From: Tenodera sinensis
Lineage: Eukaryota; Arthropoda; Insecta; Mantodea; Mantidae
Reading direction: 5' to 3'
DNA: 64,000 nucleotides
Assembly: GCA_030765045.1 (NCBI GenBank)
Contig: CM060967.1
Span: 23,623,784 to 23,687,783, forward strand
Positions 45,597 to 57,771 of the stretch are shown here, in pieces. The position numbers and the translations under genes were made by a program. The notes below the pieces were generated by a model, which worked only from the letters and a program-made list of their open reading frames with translations, was not told the DNA's origin and did no database searches. Position 1 is the stretch's first letter. Each line of letters opens with the position of its first letter.

Positions 45597-45787
45597 GTAC
45601 ACAAATTCTAATTCAACTCCCAGTTCACCCACACACAAATCCAAACTGAGTTCAAGTCTCGCCCAGCTGCTCTCTGGAGGTACCACTACTTCAGCCAAGT
45701 CCCATACGCCAAGTAAATGCAGTGATCATGGAGGGGGTCTGGTGGATCCAAGTGAAGTCCTGGGTCAAATACTTACCAAGGATCACA
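45597..45787 (+). CDS. sima: HIF-1alpha, inhibitory-region exon
   Basis: Acceptor CTTTTCAG|G at 45596 and donor CACA|GTGAGT at 45788. The split tryptophan codon (TG|G) restores frame with the previous exon. It encodes YTNSNSTPSSPTHKSKLSS, then SSLAQLLSGGTTTSAKS and VDPSEVLGQILTKDH. It is a low-complexity Ser/Thr/Pro segment with two short leucine-rich amphipathic patches, corresponding in position to the poorly conserved inhibitory linker between the two activation regions of HIF-alpha proteins. No catalytic or binding residue is assignable. The exon leaves phase 1. The distance from the oxygen-dependent degradation exon includes the intron carrying the satellite and the Penelope-like fragment. 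Confidence 0.88.
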
Positions 45788-46863
45788 GTGAGTACCAAAA
45801 TCTAATTTCTGTTATGCAACAGTGTGGTGTGTCTTTGGTTTGGTAGGTGTTAGTCATTTTTAGACGAACTTTTTATTTGTAGTCAGCGATGCGTTTTTAG
45901 AAGTCATAATGATAGTAAAGTTTTCATCTTAAAATTATTCTCCCTACCCAAAAATGTGCCAATTAAGTTGTTAACTACCATTATATTTAAATATTCCCTT
46001 ACATTTGTTCCATATGTACAGAAATTCGCATGGGGAAACAATTATAGAAAATACCATAAAACTCGGTTAAAATACTGTCACTACTAACATGATTACATAC
46101 ATACTCTTTCTACACTTAACATTAAGTAAGCAATACTATGAAGTAAAGATGTCATTGAATTAGAAATGTTAACACGTACTTCACTTACTATTTTGGAATC
46201 AAGACAATTTTCAAGAATGTTCCTCATCTTTCTGGGTTGAACTTTGACTAAATCTAAAAGGCTTACATCTCAAGAACCTGCAATAGTGCTTCTATTTTAG
46301 TAGTATTTATTAGAATCATGTTCAACCAGAGCTTTTAAGAATTCACCTGTGAAAGAGTCAATTTTTTGAGCCTGGACAAATGAGCGATTAATTTGCCTAT
46401 GTTGTCAGGTGGGCAACTGATCACGTTCGATTCTTGATTGGGTTAATAATGTTTCATTAGAATCATTCCATTCCATGCAGAGTCTCGAAATGTGCATGTG
46501 GATTATGCTAAAATCCCAACATCATTAAACGCAACTCACTGAAATGATCAGAATAATTAAAGGTAGCTGCAGAAATGAAACAAAAATAAAACAACAGTGA
46601 TAATGATTTTGTGGTAATTTTGGATGTAGAGAATATTATTTTCAGCTTGTAGTCAGTGATTAGTGAATTGGTTACATAAACAAACCCAAGTTTGGCATGT
46701 TGGTTTAGATTCTCGCACAAACAATCCTGCATGCACAAAAATAACTTTTCAGAACTCAAGAACATGTATAGGTTAGTAAATAAACCAATTTTTGCCATTT
46801 GTGACATCTAGGTTTACTTCCGCATGCAAGTGTATTAATATCGTGTAATACTCCATATATTCT
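45788..46863 (+). other. sima: HIF intron, unique AT-rich DNA
   Basis: No repeat or exon is supported. A 99-codon minus-strand frame (46508-46807) has no recognised content. Confidence 0.5.
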
Positions 46864-47866
46864 CATACTTGCCAACTTATACAGTTTGCATGTAAAATAT
46901 ATGTAAGCATGGGCCATTTTACAACTTTACAGCAAAAGAGGCAATTTACAGCTTTGTGGGTAGATTGAAAGTGTCTCAGATTTTCACCAGGACTAAGGCA
47001 GCACCATGGCCGAGCAGTTAGAGCGTTCATCTACCACCTAGACAGCCTCGGTTCGACTCCAGGAATCCGCATGTGGTTTTCGTGGTGGTCAGAGCAGAGC
47101 AGATTTTCTCTGGGTTCTCCGGTTTCCCCCGCTACTCATTCCACCAATTGCTCTGTTGTCACCTTTCCAATCATCGATTTCACCTGCATTTCATATCATC
47201 CTCTTCCTCACGCTCATATCTGGTGCTTAGCTAACCACCCGCTTCCAGGTCTTCACTCTGTCTGGTCCATAGGTTTCTGTGCTCCCCGTCAGGCATCTGA
47301 CACTAGGCACTGGCTTGTAAGTCCTACATAAGGGGAGGATAAACAGGAAAAGAAAAAAGGAAGATTACAGACTGTATTGGCATAGCTTATCTACCTGTTG
47401 TCCTTCATTATGACAACGGTCCCCCTTCACTGGCTTGCAACAAAATGTGTAGTGTGCAGATTTAAAATTTGATTGCACCACTAGTAATCAGCCACAAATG
47501 GTTCAGTAGTGGAACATACACAATTGAAACACAAATTCTTTAATATATTCATGTTAATGGCTGCAGGATATAAGTTATCCATCTTTGTTTATAGTTAAGG
47601 TGATGAAGCAAAAAATATGGACTAAAAATCTGTTTCACAGCCTGGAAACAATCTGCTATTTAGTACTCATTTATCTGAAGTACCCCTTAAGAATTCGAGC
47701 AGAAAGAAGCAGTGTTAACATGATTCAAAATTTCCATTTATTTTATGTGTATTTGTTGTGCATTTACTACACTGAACTTTTACACAATCCAAATTTCATG
47801 CCATCACACATTTTTATACTTTGTTGGATGAGGGAAAGTGTCAATTTCAGTAAGTTGGCAAGTATG
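46864..47866. mobile_element. DNA-transposon-like element with 16-bp TIRs, nested SINE
   Basis: CATACTTGCCAACTTA at 46864-46879 is repeated as an exact inverted copy at 47851-47866. A second, truncated copy at 18905 supports a dispersed family. A SINE sits inside (46988-47335). No transposase is seen and no clear target duplication was found, so the superfamily is unassigned. Confidence 0.6.
46988..47335 (+). mobile_element. tRNA-derived SINE, third body type
   Basis: Head CATGGCCGAGCAGTTAGAGC with B-box GGTTCGACTCC, then a roughly 250-bp body (GGTTTCCCCCGCTACTCATT, CCAGGTCTTCACTCTGTCTG). It is inserted in the CATACTTGCCA element. The 86-codon frame it contains is not a gene. Confidence 0.8.
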
Positions 47867-48505
47867 CATTCAAAATTTAGAAAGAGAGGATATTGCAAAT
47901 TAACAGAACTAATAGTGCCTTGCAACTGAATAATAATGAACTTTGTACAACTTAAATGATGAAAACTGAGAAATGTGTTTGAAAAGCATGACTTACGTAA
48001 ATCATTCTCATAGTTTATTTGACCTGCAAGTCAAACCAGATACCATTATCATATTCTAATATACTCCATCCCTCTAATGTTGCTTGTCTAGTACAATTAG
48101 ATTATATTTCAGATTTTAACATGAAATTCAATAGATCTGAGGTGCATTTACAATCATTTCTAAATTTTAATTTTACTCCCATGAAATCAGATTATCATGT
48201 AAATGTCTAAATTTTAAAAACCATATTTAGCTATTCAGTGAACTAAGGTTGTTATTATAAAAACTATTCTCACACTGTTGCATTCATGTTTAACTATAGT
48301 GGCTGGAAGACAAACTTGATTAGTGTATAACTTTTCATCTTGAGACTGTTACATTTTGTATCAGTGTTATCACAGAATATTGTTAATCCAAATTTAAATC
48401 CTGGAAATATGTATCACATACAGATGTGGTGAAAATTATTTTGTTTTCTGTGATGATATTGATTCACAACCATAAATAAAAATGATCTTGATTTCTTATT
48501 TTTAG

Positions 48506-48514
48506 AATTAGGAG
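48506..48514 (+). CDS. sima: Candidate 9-base HIF microexon
   Basis: AATTAGGAG is flanked by a strong acceptor (TTTCTTATTTTTAG) and a good donor (GTAAGC). Nine bases would keep phase 1 on both sides and add three residues between the 45597 and 50006 exons. A chance match is quite possible: a second similar candidate exists at 49833. Confidence 0.15.
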
Positions 48515-49832
48515 GTAAGCATATGTTCCTTTTTTAACATTTTGCTATATATTTTTCTGTTTTCTTCTATATGAAATGCTTTTTAGTGTCCTTTTAAAAA
48601 GCAACATTTTCTTGTGTAACACAAAACTTAATGCAAATTTTGAAATTTTTGGTTTGGCCATATGAGAAGCTAAGTGGGTTGGAATACCTCATGGAATAAA
48701 ATAAATCCACATACAAGCACACTGCCCTTAAGGTTTACAAAGTGCAAAATATTTTGGCTGCTAAGAAGTGCATAAACTTGAAACACTTCTGAAGTATTAT
48801 GGAATGTTTCTGTACATAATGTTCTGATTACACCAGATTTTGTTGCTAGCTTTCTAAATCTCAATTGTTTTCCAGCCACAACGTAATTTAATTATTAAGT
48901 ATAACTAGTCTAAGTGCTTTCACAATCTGAAACTCCTATTCAATGGTATTGTAGAACTTTTCCTTCATAACGCCAAAATGTTGCTTAGATGTTCGGTTTC
49001 TGTAAAACCTAGTAGGAAAATAATTTTTGCATTCCTTTGTTGGCTTCTACAAGATTGTAGCTATTTTAATTGTGAAATAAGATGAATTATTTTAGTAATT
49101 TGAAGGATGTCATTACTTTTCATTGTAAGGACAGAACAATAGCATACACCAAAATTATATATTGCAATTTTGAGTATGTAAATAGCTGCACATGATTTTT
49201 TGTCATTAAGGAGGGACAAACTTAAAATTAATGGATACAAAGAAGTGCGTAATCAAAATAATTCAGATATTCTTGTTAATTTTCCAGTGTCATATTCCGA
49301 AGTAATTACAATTTCAGTAAACATACATGTTTGATATACTCTTGGTCATTTCTAGCCTTTATAGTGAAATGTCTGAACAGTAACAAAACTAAAATGCTAT
49401 TTGATTAAATTAGTATTAGAGCGTACCTCCTGATAGATTTAGTTAACATGATTGAAATTAGATTATGACTTATTTCTATAGTTAAAATATATCTTGTTAT
49501 TACCATTGACAAAATTAAAATGGTTAAAACACAATTATATTTTTGAAAGTTTGCTTGAGGGAAGCTATAAATTTGATTCCTATTAAAATATATGTAATCT
49601 TTAACAACTGTAAACAGATCTAGAAAATGACAGCAAATTGCTATTGTGTTCATTATCTTTAATATTCTTAAACCACGATTAAACATTTCATTTATATAAC
49701 TAAAATAATAACTTTGCCAAATTGGCAACAAAATCAAAGTTAGACCTTTTAAAATTTACTGTCGTAAAAATAAAATCACTTAAGACATTCTAGTTAAATG
49801 AAACTTCCATATCTATGCTACCCTCCTTTTAG

Positions 49833-49841
49833 TGATGAAAG
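49833..49841 (+). CDS. sima: Alternative 9-base HIF microexon
   Basis: TGATGAAAG follows a pyrimidine-rich acceptor (CTACCCTCCTTTTAG) and precedes a GTAGGA donor. Again nine bases, so phase is preserved. The longer frame starting here (to 50089) runs out of the HIF frame and is not accepted as a full exon. Confidence 0.15.
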
Positions 49842-50005
49842 GTAGGAAGCAACTGAAGGGAATTGTTTTGAGTGGCTGCATGAGCACTCCCACAAAGTTT
49901 CAGAAAAAGAAAATGGTTTCTGAGATTATTTTTGTATTAAATTTGAGGAGTTCAGATTTGAAAGTTGCATCATGTCAAGTAGTATGGAGCACATTGGCAT
50001 TTCAG

Positions 50006-50349
50006 GGATACAACAGCAGAAAGGGGGTGTGCTGCCCCAGAAGAGGAGCCCACCCTGTAAGCGGACGTGTACGGAGGATTTGCCGCTAAGTAAACGCACA
50101 AGAAATGACGCTGCGCCATCACAGTTGTTACAAGAACTCATCAGAAATAACGAAAGGCAAAACACCAAGACTACTCAAAGGGTGTGGGCCCCGGATGGAG
50201 GGGGGACGCAGCCCCCATTACAGAGGGCGAAACCACCACCCCCATCTGTCCCCAGTGACAGCGTGCTCATGAACCTGCTGGTCAGTGGTTGTGATGTGAG
50301 TGCGGGTTACATTTGTCTGAACAATCGTAAAGTAGCAACACCATTGTAG
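50006..50349 (+). CDS. sima: HIF-1alpha, C-terminal exon (nuclear signal, start of C-TAD)
   Basis: Acceptor TTTCAG|GG completes the phase-1 codon from exon 45597. It encodes QQQKGGVLPQKRSPPCKRTC, TEDLPLSKRTRND (a bipartite-looking basic nuclear localisation signal), a low-complexity linker and SDSVLMNLLVSGCD. Two endings are possible. Reading on gives VSAGYICLNNRKVATPL and a TAG stop at 50347-50349. Alternatively GAT|GTGAGT at 50296 is a near-perfect donor, and a final exon would supply the C-terminal activation domain. The GCD(VSAG) segment aligns with DCEVNAP of human HIF-1alpha, where the asparagine is the FIH hydroxylation target. In the read-through form it is serine. I found no downstream exon encoding the LLxGxELLRAL part. 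Either ending may be right, and both isoforms may exist. Confidence 0.85.
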
Positions 50350-50640
50350 CATACTGTGATACAGAGCGAATATGCAGTGTCAAACATCAGGCACAGCAAG
50401 TATAATCGTTAGCCAAGACATTCGCTCTAGCAATATTTCAATGTAGCTTGTACATAGTTTAAATAGTAGATAGTGCAGAAGAAACTCCAAATTTTGTGAT
50501 CAAGTGTATTAAAAAATGTTCATCTTCAGACCCATTGTTCAAACTTGGCCTGGAGAAATTCCTTAAATCACATTAGGCGAGGTTAGACTCGCCTGTCTCA
50601 ATAAATGCTAAGGTCTAAAGGGAGAAATAAAAAAATTACA
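50350..50640 (+). other. sima: Candidate 3' UTR with poly(A) signals
   Basis: If the stop at 50347 is used, the following AT-rich sequence contains AATAAA at 50600-50605 and again near 50626-50631. If the 50296 donor is used, this is intron. Confidence 0.4.
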
Positions 50641-52004
50641 TAAAAGGAAGATCTATATATTCTCTAATCTGAATTATGTGTCTTATGTGCATATGCACAC
50701 CAAGCCATATGAAAGTTATATGTTTATATCTAATTGTATTTTAGCTATAAATAACTTATAAAATTGGCTGTTAATAAACACATATATCATTGAATAATAA
50801 GGAGAAATGAAATGCATTTATTAACAATCAATTCTAATGAAAAAAATTACGAAAAAGAGAATTTATTTATTATACCCACTTTTATGTATAGTATTTGTGT
50901 AGGAAGTTGTAAAAGATATTAATCTGAAAAATTATTTCTGAACTTTTATCTAAGCTTCATTGTGGAAACAATGAACATTTCTTGGATCTCATCTCCAACT
51001 TTAGAATGTGATGCTAGTTAATGTGCTGAAGTAAGAATATTCATTACTCTGCTAGAAGTCCAAAATTGTTCAGCCCTTTAAAAACATTTCTGAGCACTTC
51101 CCCTTTGTTTTAAATATAATAAAAAAGTAAACCTGAGTAAAATAAGGCTTAAATGTGTTTATCCCTTTCCAGTATTATTTTTAAAATGTTGACGCTGTCA
51201 GATACTGAATAGGTGCGACAAGATTTCAGGGAACAGTTACAATATAAATGAAGTTATGGGGAGGCATGTATGAAATCTGAAAATTCACACCCCATCTATG
51301 TTAATGTTTCTGAAATGCAAGTAAATTTCTGTTTTATGTGCTGTTTTGAGAGGAGGAAAGTTATTCATTATTTGGTTACGGTTGTTGAAAATTATAAGAA
51401 TCATATTGGACTTTTAAACGACGAAATTGACCATAAAAATGCTATACACTTACTTCTACATGAGAGAGGTATATTATGCAAGTATTTAAAAAAGTGAAAC
51501 TATTGAAAGTTTAGTTATAACGTGACCATTTGTGCACATGCTTTATGAGCAGTTGCTTTTCAAATTGAGAACAGCCTTGCCCTGTATTGGAAGTTGGTAG
51601 CACTAAAGCAGAGAGAGTCCCCAAGATTTCTCGTAGGAGCTGTTTTAATGCAATGCAATGCAGGGTATACATTAGTGCAAAGTTGAAGGATTGTATTTTT
51701 GGAACTTGCTTTGTTCCCTTCTTGGAACTGCTCCAAAATAATGGTTATAGTATTACTTTCCTTATAGCACTGCCAAAATAAGAAAGTCACTTAAAGTACA
51801 CAAATGCTCATAGCGCCTGTAAGCATGTGACCACAATTAACGCTTTGACTGCTTCCTGGCCGAAGCTCTCTGAGGAAGAAACCTAAATAGATCCATTTTT
51901 AATGTCATTTTACTGCCTTTTTTTTTTTATTTTTTTATTTTTTATTATTTTTTACACATTAGCAGTGTTAATGTTAAGTGCCTTTCTTAGGCCTGATTTA
52001 CTAT
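50641..52004. other. Unique AT-rich DNA downstream of HIF
   Basis: No repeat and no coding sequence are supported. It may be a long 3' UTR or intron. Confidence 0.4.
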
Positions 52005-52235
52005 AAGAATAGAAAAAGGTTGTATTTTACCCAAATTGATAAGGAAATTTCACAGGAAATGCACATTTGAGCTCCTTTGAATCCAAAAAGGATTTTTCCA
52101 AACAGATCTTTGAGCACCATAACTCAAAAACGAAAAGTCTGTTAAATATCAAATTTGGTGATTAAGTTCAACATCGTCTAAGGATATGACATGATTTTCA
52201 GTAAAATCCCCCTACCCCAAAGGCATAGTTTTGAG
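52005..52235 (-). repeat. R1 dispersed repeat, old fragment
   Basis: Minus-strand blocks GGAAATTTCACAGGAAATGC, CATAACTCAAAAACGAAAAG and AAAATCCCCCTACCCCAAA. Confidence 0.65.
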
Positions 52236-54297
52236 CGAAATGTCAGGAGCAGTGCCTACTTTTCAACCACAGCCAAAAAAGCCCAGAAGAGGTTTTACTT
52301 CAAATAGATACCAACCGTGAAGGCCTACATACATACAAAAATCATGTTTGGATTTTAGGCATGCCTTTTATCTTAATTTCAATGCCTCCCCATGAGATGA
52401 ATAATCTAAATTAGGATAAAATATAAAATGTTGCTGCAAAATTTTAGGTTTTAGATTTGTTACACATATTTAAGAATTATATTTTGTATTAAATGTGGTT
52501 TTAAAAAAATTCAAGGAAACATTAAATTTATTTTTGCTGTGGGTTAGGGCTAGTAATTCAACGTATACCAAAGTAAAAAATATTTGGAAGAAAGCAATAA
52601 ATATAAAGGAAGTTAAGCACTGATTTGAAAATGCTTTCAATTTCGTTGTATTAGTCATAATTGTCTAATACATTTCAGGTGTTTCAATAAGAAATAATAA
52701 TTTGAGGATCTTTGTTTCAAAGAAGCAATGCCTAACCTAAGTACATAATGTTTTGATAATCACACAGTGAACTTGTGGTGAATAAATAAATGTATGGTGT
52801 AATCTGTCAGTAGCAAAGCTGCTTTGTTTCTTCAGGTGTGAAAATACTATTGTACAAAACTATTATGCTATACCTTAGTACTGAATGTTAGAACGTTAAA
52901 AGACACTGCATGTTCAGTCTGTATTACTGTATGCTGATGGGAACTCTTAAAATAGACGGCTGGTGCTGGGTGAAGCATTAATAATGTGAACGATTTGTCC
53001 TTTCAAATTTCAATAACAGATGTGACAAACAGAAGGAATTGCAAAAGAAAATAAATCAGAAAACGTTTGAAACCTTGTAAGACTGGGTATCATTTGAATT
53101 GAAATGATTAAGGAACTTTGTCCAGCAGTTTTCTTACTTTCATTTGTCAACTTCCATTTGTTTGTCACATCTCTGAATGGTAGGTCATGAAGTTGGTGCC
53201 ATCTTGCAAGTGCCATTGCACCATGGAAACTTGGACTCTAGTATTTATTTAGAACTCTTGTATCAGGCTTCTATGCAACATTTACAGCCTGTGAACAAAT
53301 TGTATATATGTCTTTTTTTTCTTTATAGTTGTGTCGAATGAAAACATTCCCAGTGCTTTTTGGTGGGATGTAACTGGAATGCAGATATAAAAATGGAGAT
53401 GAATAGAATAAAAATCTTGAGAGAGAGCATAGATTACATAATTTCTTTGAAATGTTAAACCTATATATCACACCCGCCAACATTCTCTTTCAGTTAAGAG
53501 TTTGTGTATATTGATCTCTCTTGCGAAACACTGCACAGTAATTTCAGTTATTTGGAAACTTTTTCTAATTTATTTGTATAATCAAAGTTATTCAAAGTTA
53601 GTTTTCAGTTACAGGTACACACTTACAATTGCATCAGTCCTGCCAATCATGATTTAAGTGTTCAGTGGTTTAGAACAATACTGTAATAATTGATTTATTA
53701 ACATTTGTCTAAGAAAAGAAAAAACCTTAGGATATCACTGTTTTCCTAAGATTGCCATAGAGGTATCTAATTCCCTGGATATTCATGATCCAAAAATGTT
53801 CCAAAAATAGAATTTATGAATGACTAAAAATTTTAAAGTTAATTTCCTTAATTCTGAGAATGGGTTGAAGTTGCTGTGGGTATCCATTTTCTATACCAGT
53901 ATTTTGCCTAGACATTTTTGTACCTTGCCAAAAATTTAAATTAGATAGACAAGTGTTACCTTTATCATCAAATAATGTAACTGCTGCATATTTGTCACAT
54001 CGTCTGACCCACATCTTAATACCTAACTTGTCAGTGAAGTGCGAATCACTCGGTCTACGATGAAAGAAATGCATATACAATATATAAAGAAGAGTAAGTT
54101 AGTAATTATTTTGTTTCTAATGAAGGATTTATAAGGTAGTAGTAAAATTGGTTGAATTTTATACAGTCTGCTAGAGTGGAAATTACCATAGCCTTTTTCA
54201 AAAGTGCTAATGGAATTTCTCAAAGAGCTTGGTGTGTTTTTGGGGGGAGTTGAGTGGAGGCAGTTCATTTAGCCATATTCAGAGCTGCAGAGTTCAC
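52236..54297. other. Unique AT-rich DNA, nothing recognised
   Basis: I searched for an exon carrying the missing HIF C-terminus and saw none. Confidence 0.4.
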
Positions 54298-54545
54298 TGA
54301 CATGGGTAGCTAAGGCCATTAAAAGCACAAACTTATTAAGGAAGATGTGAAGTTCAAATCCCTGCCAGGACCATCCTCCCTGACAAGGTTTTTCTCAGTC
54401 CTCAAGTAGCAAACATTGGGTAGGTACCTTAAACTTACGCCTTCAATGTTCGCTTCCAGATTTCCTTTCCCAATTATTTCATGTATCACCGGTGTCATCA
54501 CCTGTGGTGCCATTTGAAGTAAGAGAGGATGTTAAAACACAAAAG
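54298..54545 (+). mobile_element. Old tRNA-derived SINE
   Basis: Diverged head (GTAGCTAAGGCCATTAAAAG, B-box-like GAAGTTCAAATCCC) and the conserved tail CACCTGTGGTGCCATTTGAAG, matching the 26323 family. Confidence 0.6.
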
Positions 54546-56877
54546 AGAAGATCTGCAGAAATGGTGAAATGGATGGCGATAATGCTCCAATAGTACTTAA
54601 GATCACGTTATACACATGTCTGCTGAGGATAAGGAAAAACTCTAGATTGGAAGACAGACAAGTTACCTCTATGCCAACCAGTTGGGCAGCCTAAATATGA
54701 AAGTTGCTTAAAAGCTCACTTAGGTTTTTTACTTGAACATGTGTGCACCATTAACTACTGAGGCAGATTTTGCATACTTCAATATCTGGGTTTCAAAGGC
54801 TCATCTTTTCATCACCAGCTGGCAGATGAAACTAGGGAAGCCTTTGAACCATGTTCTGGATAAAACATCTCGGTTACCTAATGAAATTGTGTAAAATCTG
54901 TGTTGATTTGTTAATAAGTGTTTTCTTATAATTTATCTATCATATGAAGTAAAGAAATGGTTCAAGTGACTTTTTATCAAGAAACGTAATTTGACTAAGA
55001 TAGTTGGGTCATTGCTGACAAACTTAACCAACTATAATAAAAGAGTATTGATGGATTATCTTTCCAAGTTTTGCAGAAGGGGAGCAGTCACACCAATGAA
55101 GTGCAGCTGTGTTCAAATATCAACAAATCCAAATAATTCATGTAACATCTAAGGTTTCTGTTTTTGGGAACATTTGCACATCAGCCTATGTTTCCTGTTT
55201 ACAATTACTTTCACTTTTAAACTTTGAATTGTGTACACCTTTATACACTTGTTCATACTTCCAGAATAAACACATATGCATGATAACACATTTTCCAAGC
55301 TTGTCAGCATATATGGATACTTCTGCTGTGAGTAACTTACTGGTTTGCAAGCTTGTAGCTAATTGGTTAAAGTGTCGAGAACATCATTGATCAGAATTTC
55401 AATGCTGGAGGTTGGGTTAGATTTAGAGTTTTTGTTGTAGAGTTACCGAGTTTGTGATAAAGGAAGGGGGTGGGTCCTTGCAAAATAAGTGGTGATCAGC
55501 ATCCATACATGCAACAAGAAAAAAAAAAGAGTTTTTTTGTGTAAGGTAAGGTATGCTATTTCTAGTGTTAGACTACCAAAACATATAGAATCAAAGATAG
55601 AGAACTTTCCAAAGTTTAGTTCTGCATAACTTTGTTTTGCAGCAAACAGATTTACAAATCAACTCTATGTGGACTTGGGACAGATAAGGTTAAAGAAATG
55701 AATGAGTTCAGAATCAGATAAGATTAGGAGCTACTGATATTCTCAACAAAAAAAATTATTTTTGTCACATTCATTGTTCCAAGCAGTTAAAAGTTGTTCA
55801 ATTTTGAATTTCAAATTATTTTTACTTGGGTTTTCTTTGATAGTGTGCAACATTCAGGGATTTTTTGGCATTATTTGGGGGGAAAAAAAAAACCCTTTGC
55901 CAGTTTTTCTTTATGTGGTCTGAAAGTGACAAAGTAAGGCCTATTTCAGTGACACTTGGCCACTTTCTCACTAAGCTTTAGTGAGAACCATTGGCATTAA
56001 TTTTCAACACTTGCAAATAATCTTTTTGCGTAATTAGACAGAATCGTATGTCTTGCTATGGTATGTGCATTGTGTGCCTCCCACGTGTGTGTCAAAGTAT
56101 AAATCTAACTGGAGATGCAACCTAATTTAAGCAAAGGTTCCATCCTTCAACATTCACCTTTGTCAGTTTTTTTTGCTTTTGTGAATAATCCCTGAGAAGC
56201 CATCCAAAACAGGGAAAGGAAATGAAGAACAGCTTTACAGCCGAAGTGACAACAACTGAAATGTACACCTCAAAGGTTCCTGCCCCTTTATGGTTAGTTG
56301 GGCAAGGAAAGGCAAGGGCAAGGTTTTCTGCTGTAAAACAAACAGCATTTGCCTTGATCCAGAATATAGCAAATCCTGGAAAGATGAGATTGCCAAAAAG
56401 TATAACTGCAGCTAATCAACTTGAAATCTGATGTAAACAATTACAAGGCTAGAACAAGTTTATTACATGTCTAAGTCCAGTTCTTTAAGTCAAGAATGTC
56501 TCTTTCATATAGCTGGACAAAATGTATGAATTTAATGTTCTTAAAGCCTTATTTTCAGCTATGAAGATCAACAAAGACTCTCAGAGGACACATCAGCGAT
56601 TACAACTTAAAGTGTGCATAAATAAATTCTCTTTGTGATATCATTGCATAGCCAATGTGTTACTCATATAATTGCCATCTCCAATGTTAAAATATGTAGA
56701 ATTAATATTTATGTGATGAGTACTAATTGTCATTGTAATTAAGTTATGCATCAGTATCAAATTGTTTGGCAAAATAGTTTGTTTTGTTTTATAATTATAA
56801 GTAAAATTAAAAGTATATTGTGTATGTAAGTTATAATTTAATCAGTTGCAAAAGAGGAATGTTAAGTAGTCAGCTTA
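54546..56877. other. Unique AT-rich DNA, nothing recognised
   Basis: Frames at 55109-55390 and 56222-56431 have no recognised content. Confidence 0.4.
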
Positions 56878-57045
56878 TACGAGGGTGGGTCAATAAGTAA
56901 TGCGTCCTATTTTTTTATTCCCCCTTAAATAAGTTAGTTATGTGAAAAATTTGAATTTGGCGCAATTCCTCAAACCTTCTTCTCTAATCCCCTGCAGTAG
57001 TAACTTCCTAAGTCAACAGGTGGCAGCACTGCATCCTCTTGCAAA

Positions 57046-57297
57046 ATGGCTGACATCGACATTCGTATTAGACAGCGTTCTGTGATTGAATTTTTGACTG
57101 CGGAAGGTGAAACGCCAATTCGCTTTCACAAAAGGCTAAAAAATGTGTATGGTGATGGAACGGTGGATGTCAGCACTGTTAGACGATGGGTTCGTCGTTG
57201 TAACAAAGCTGAAGGGCAAACACCATTGGCAGATGAAACGCGAAGCAGCAGGCCGGTGACTGCAGTGACTCCATGCAACATTCAGCGAGTTGATTAG
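57046..57297 (+). pseudogene. Mariner transposase, N-terminal DNA-binding part
   Basis: Starts at ATG 57046 (MADIDIRIRQRSVIEFLTAE). It carries the mariner helix-turn-helix pattern, including GDGTVDVSTVRRWVRRCNKA at about residues 36-55 and the DETRSSRPVT linker. An in-frame stop at 57295-57297 truncates it at 83 residues, while a full mariner transposase is about 345. The first catalytic aspartate region is lost in a deletion between here and 57379. It is inactive. Confidence 0.92.
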
Positions 57298-57299
57298 AT

Positions 57300-57699
57300 C
57301 ATTTGTGGTGATTGCCGGATAACAAGAACTTTCAAAAAGCTGAAAGTACGTCTTCACCGAGTTCGCCCAACAAAAACTATGGCGGATGTTGTTCTTTTGC
57401 ATGACAATGCAAAACCACACACCAGCCGTTACACCACTGCAGAAATTGAGAAATTGGGATGGCAAGTCTTACTTCACCCCCCATACAGCCCTGACCTAGC
57501 ACCATCAGACTTCCATCTGTTCGGGCCACTAAAGGAATCTCATCGTGGAATTCATTTTGAAGATGAGGAGGTTGTGAAAACGTCCGTGCGTTAATGACTT
57601 AGGAAGCAAGACCCTGTGTTTTACCACACTGGAATACATGCCCTAGTTAAAAGGTGGACCAAAACTGTGGAAAAGGACGGAGATTATATTGAAAAGTGA
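57300..57699 (+). pseudogene. Mariner transposase, catalytic C-terminal part
   Basis: Contains the last two catalytic aspartates in LLHDNAKPHT and PPYSPDLAPSDFHLFG. They are separated by 34 residues, the D34D spacing that distinguishes mariners from Tc1 elements. After a frameshift near 57594 the frame continues through the typical C-terminus and ends YIEK with a stop at 57697-57699. The first aspartate is missing, so it cannot be active. Confidence 0.9.
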
Positions 57700-57771
57700 C
57701 AAATTAATCGTCAATGTTGTAGTTTTCAAGCTATGTAAATTGGATTCAATTTTCTTGGCAATTAAAAAACA

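Larger units (their letters stand above)
47867..50005 (+). other. sima: HIF intron, mostly unique
   Basis: Unique DNA with two 9-base candidate microexons (48506-48514 and 49833-49841, separate entries). It ends in the weak but in-frame acceptor GGCATTTCAG at 49996-50005. Confidence 0.5.

Noticed and set aside
49832..50089. 85-codon frame overlapping the last HIF exon
   Set aside because: It is in a different frame from the HIF coding sequence. The nuclear-signal segment and phase continuity support the 50006 start instead.
51270..51790. Possible last HIF exon (segments VNVSEMQVNF or FLELLQNNG)
   Set aside because: Superficial resemblance only; no acceptor in the right phase and no ELLRAL-type helix follows.
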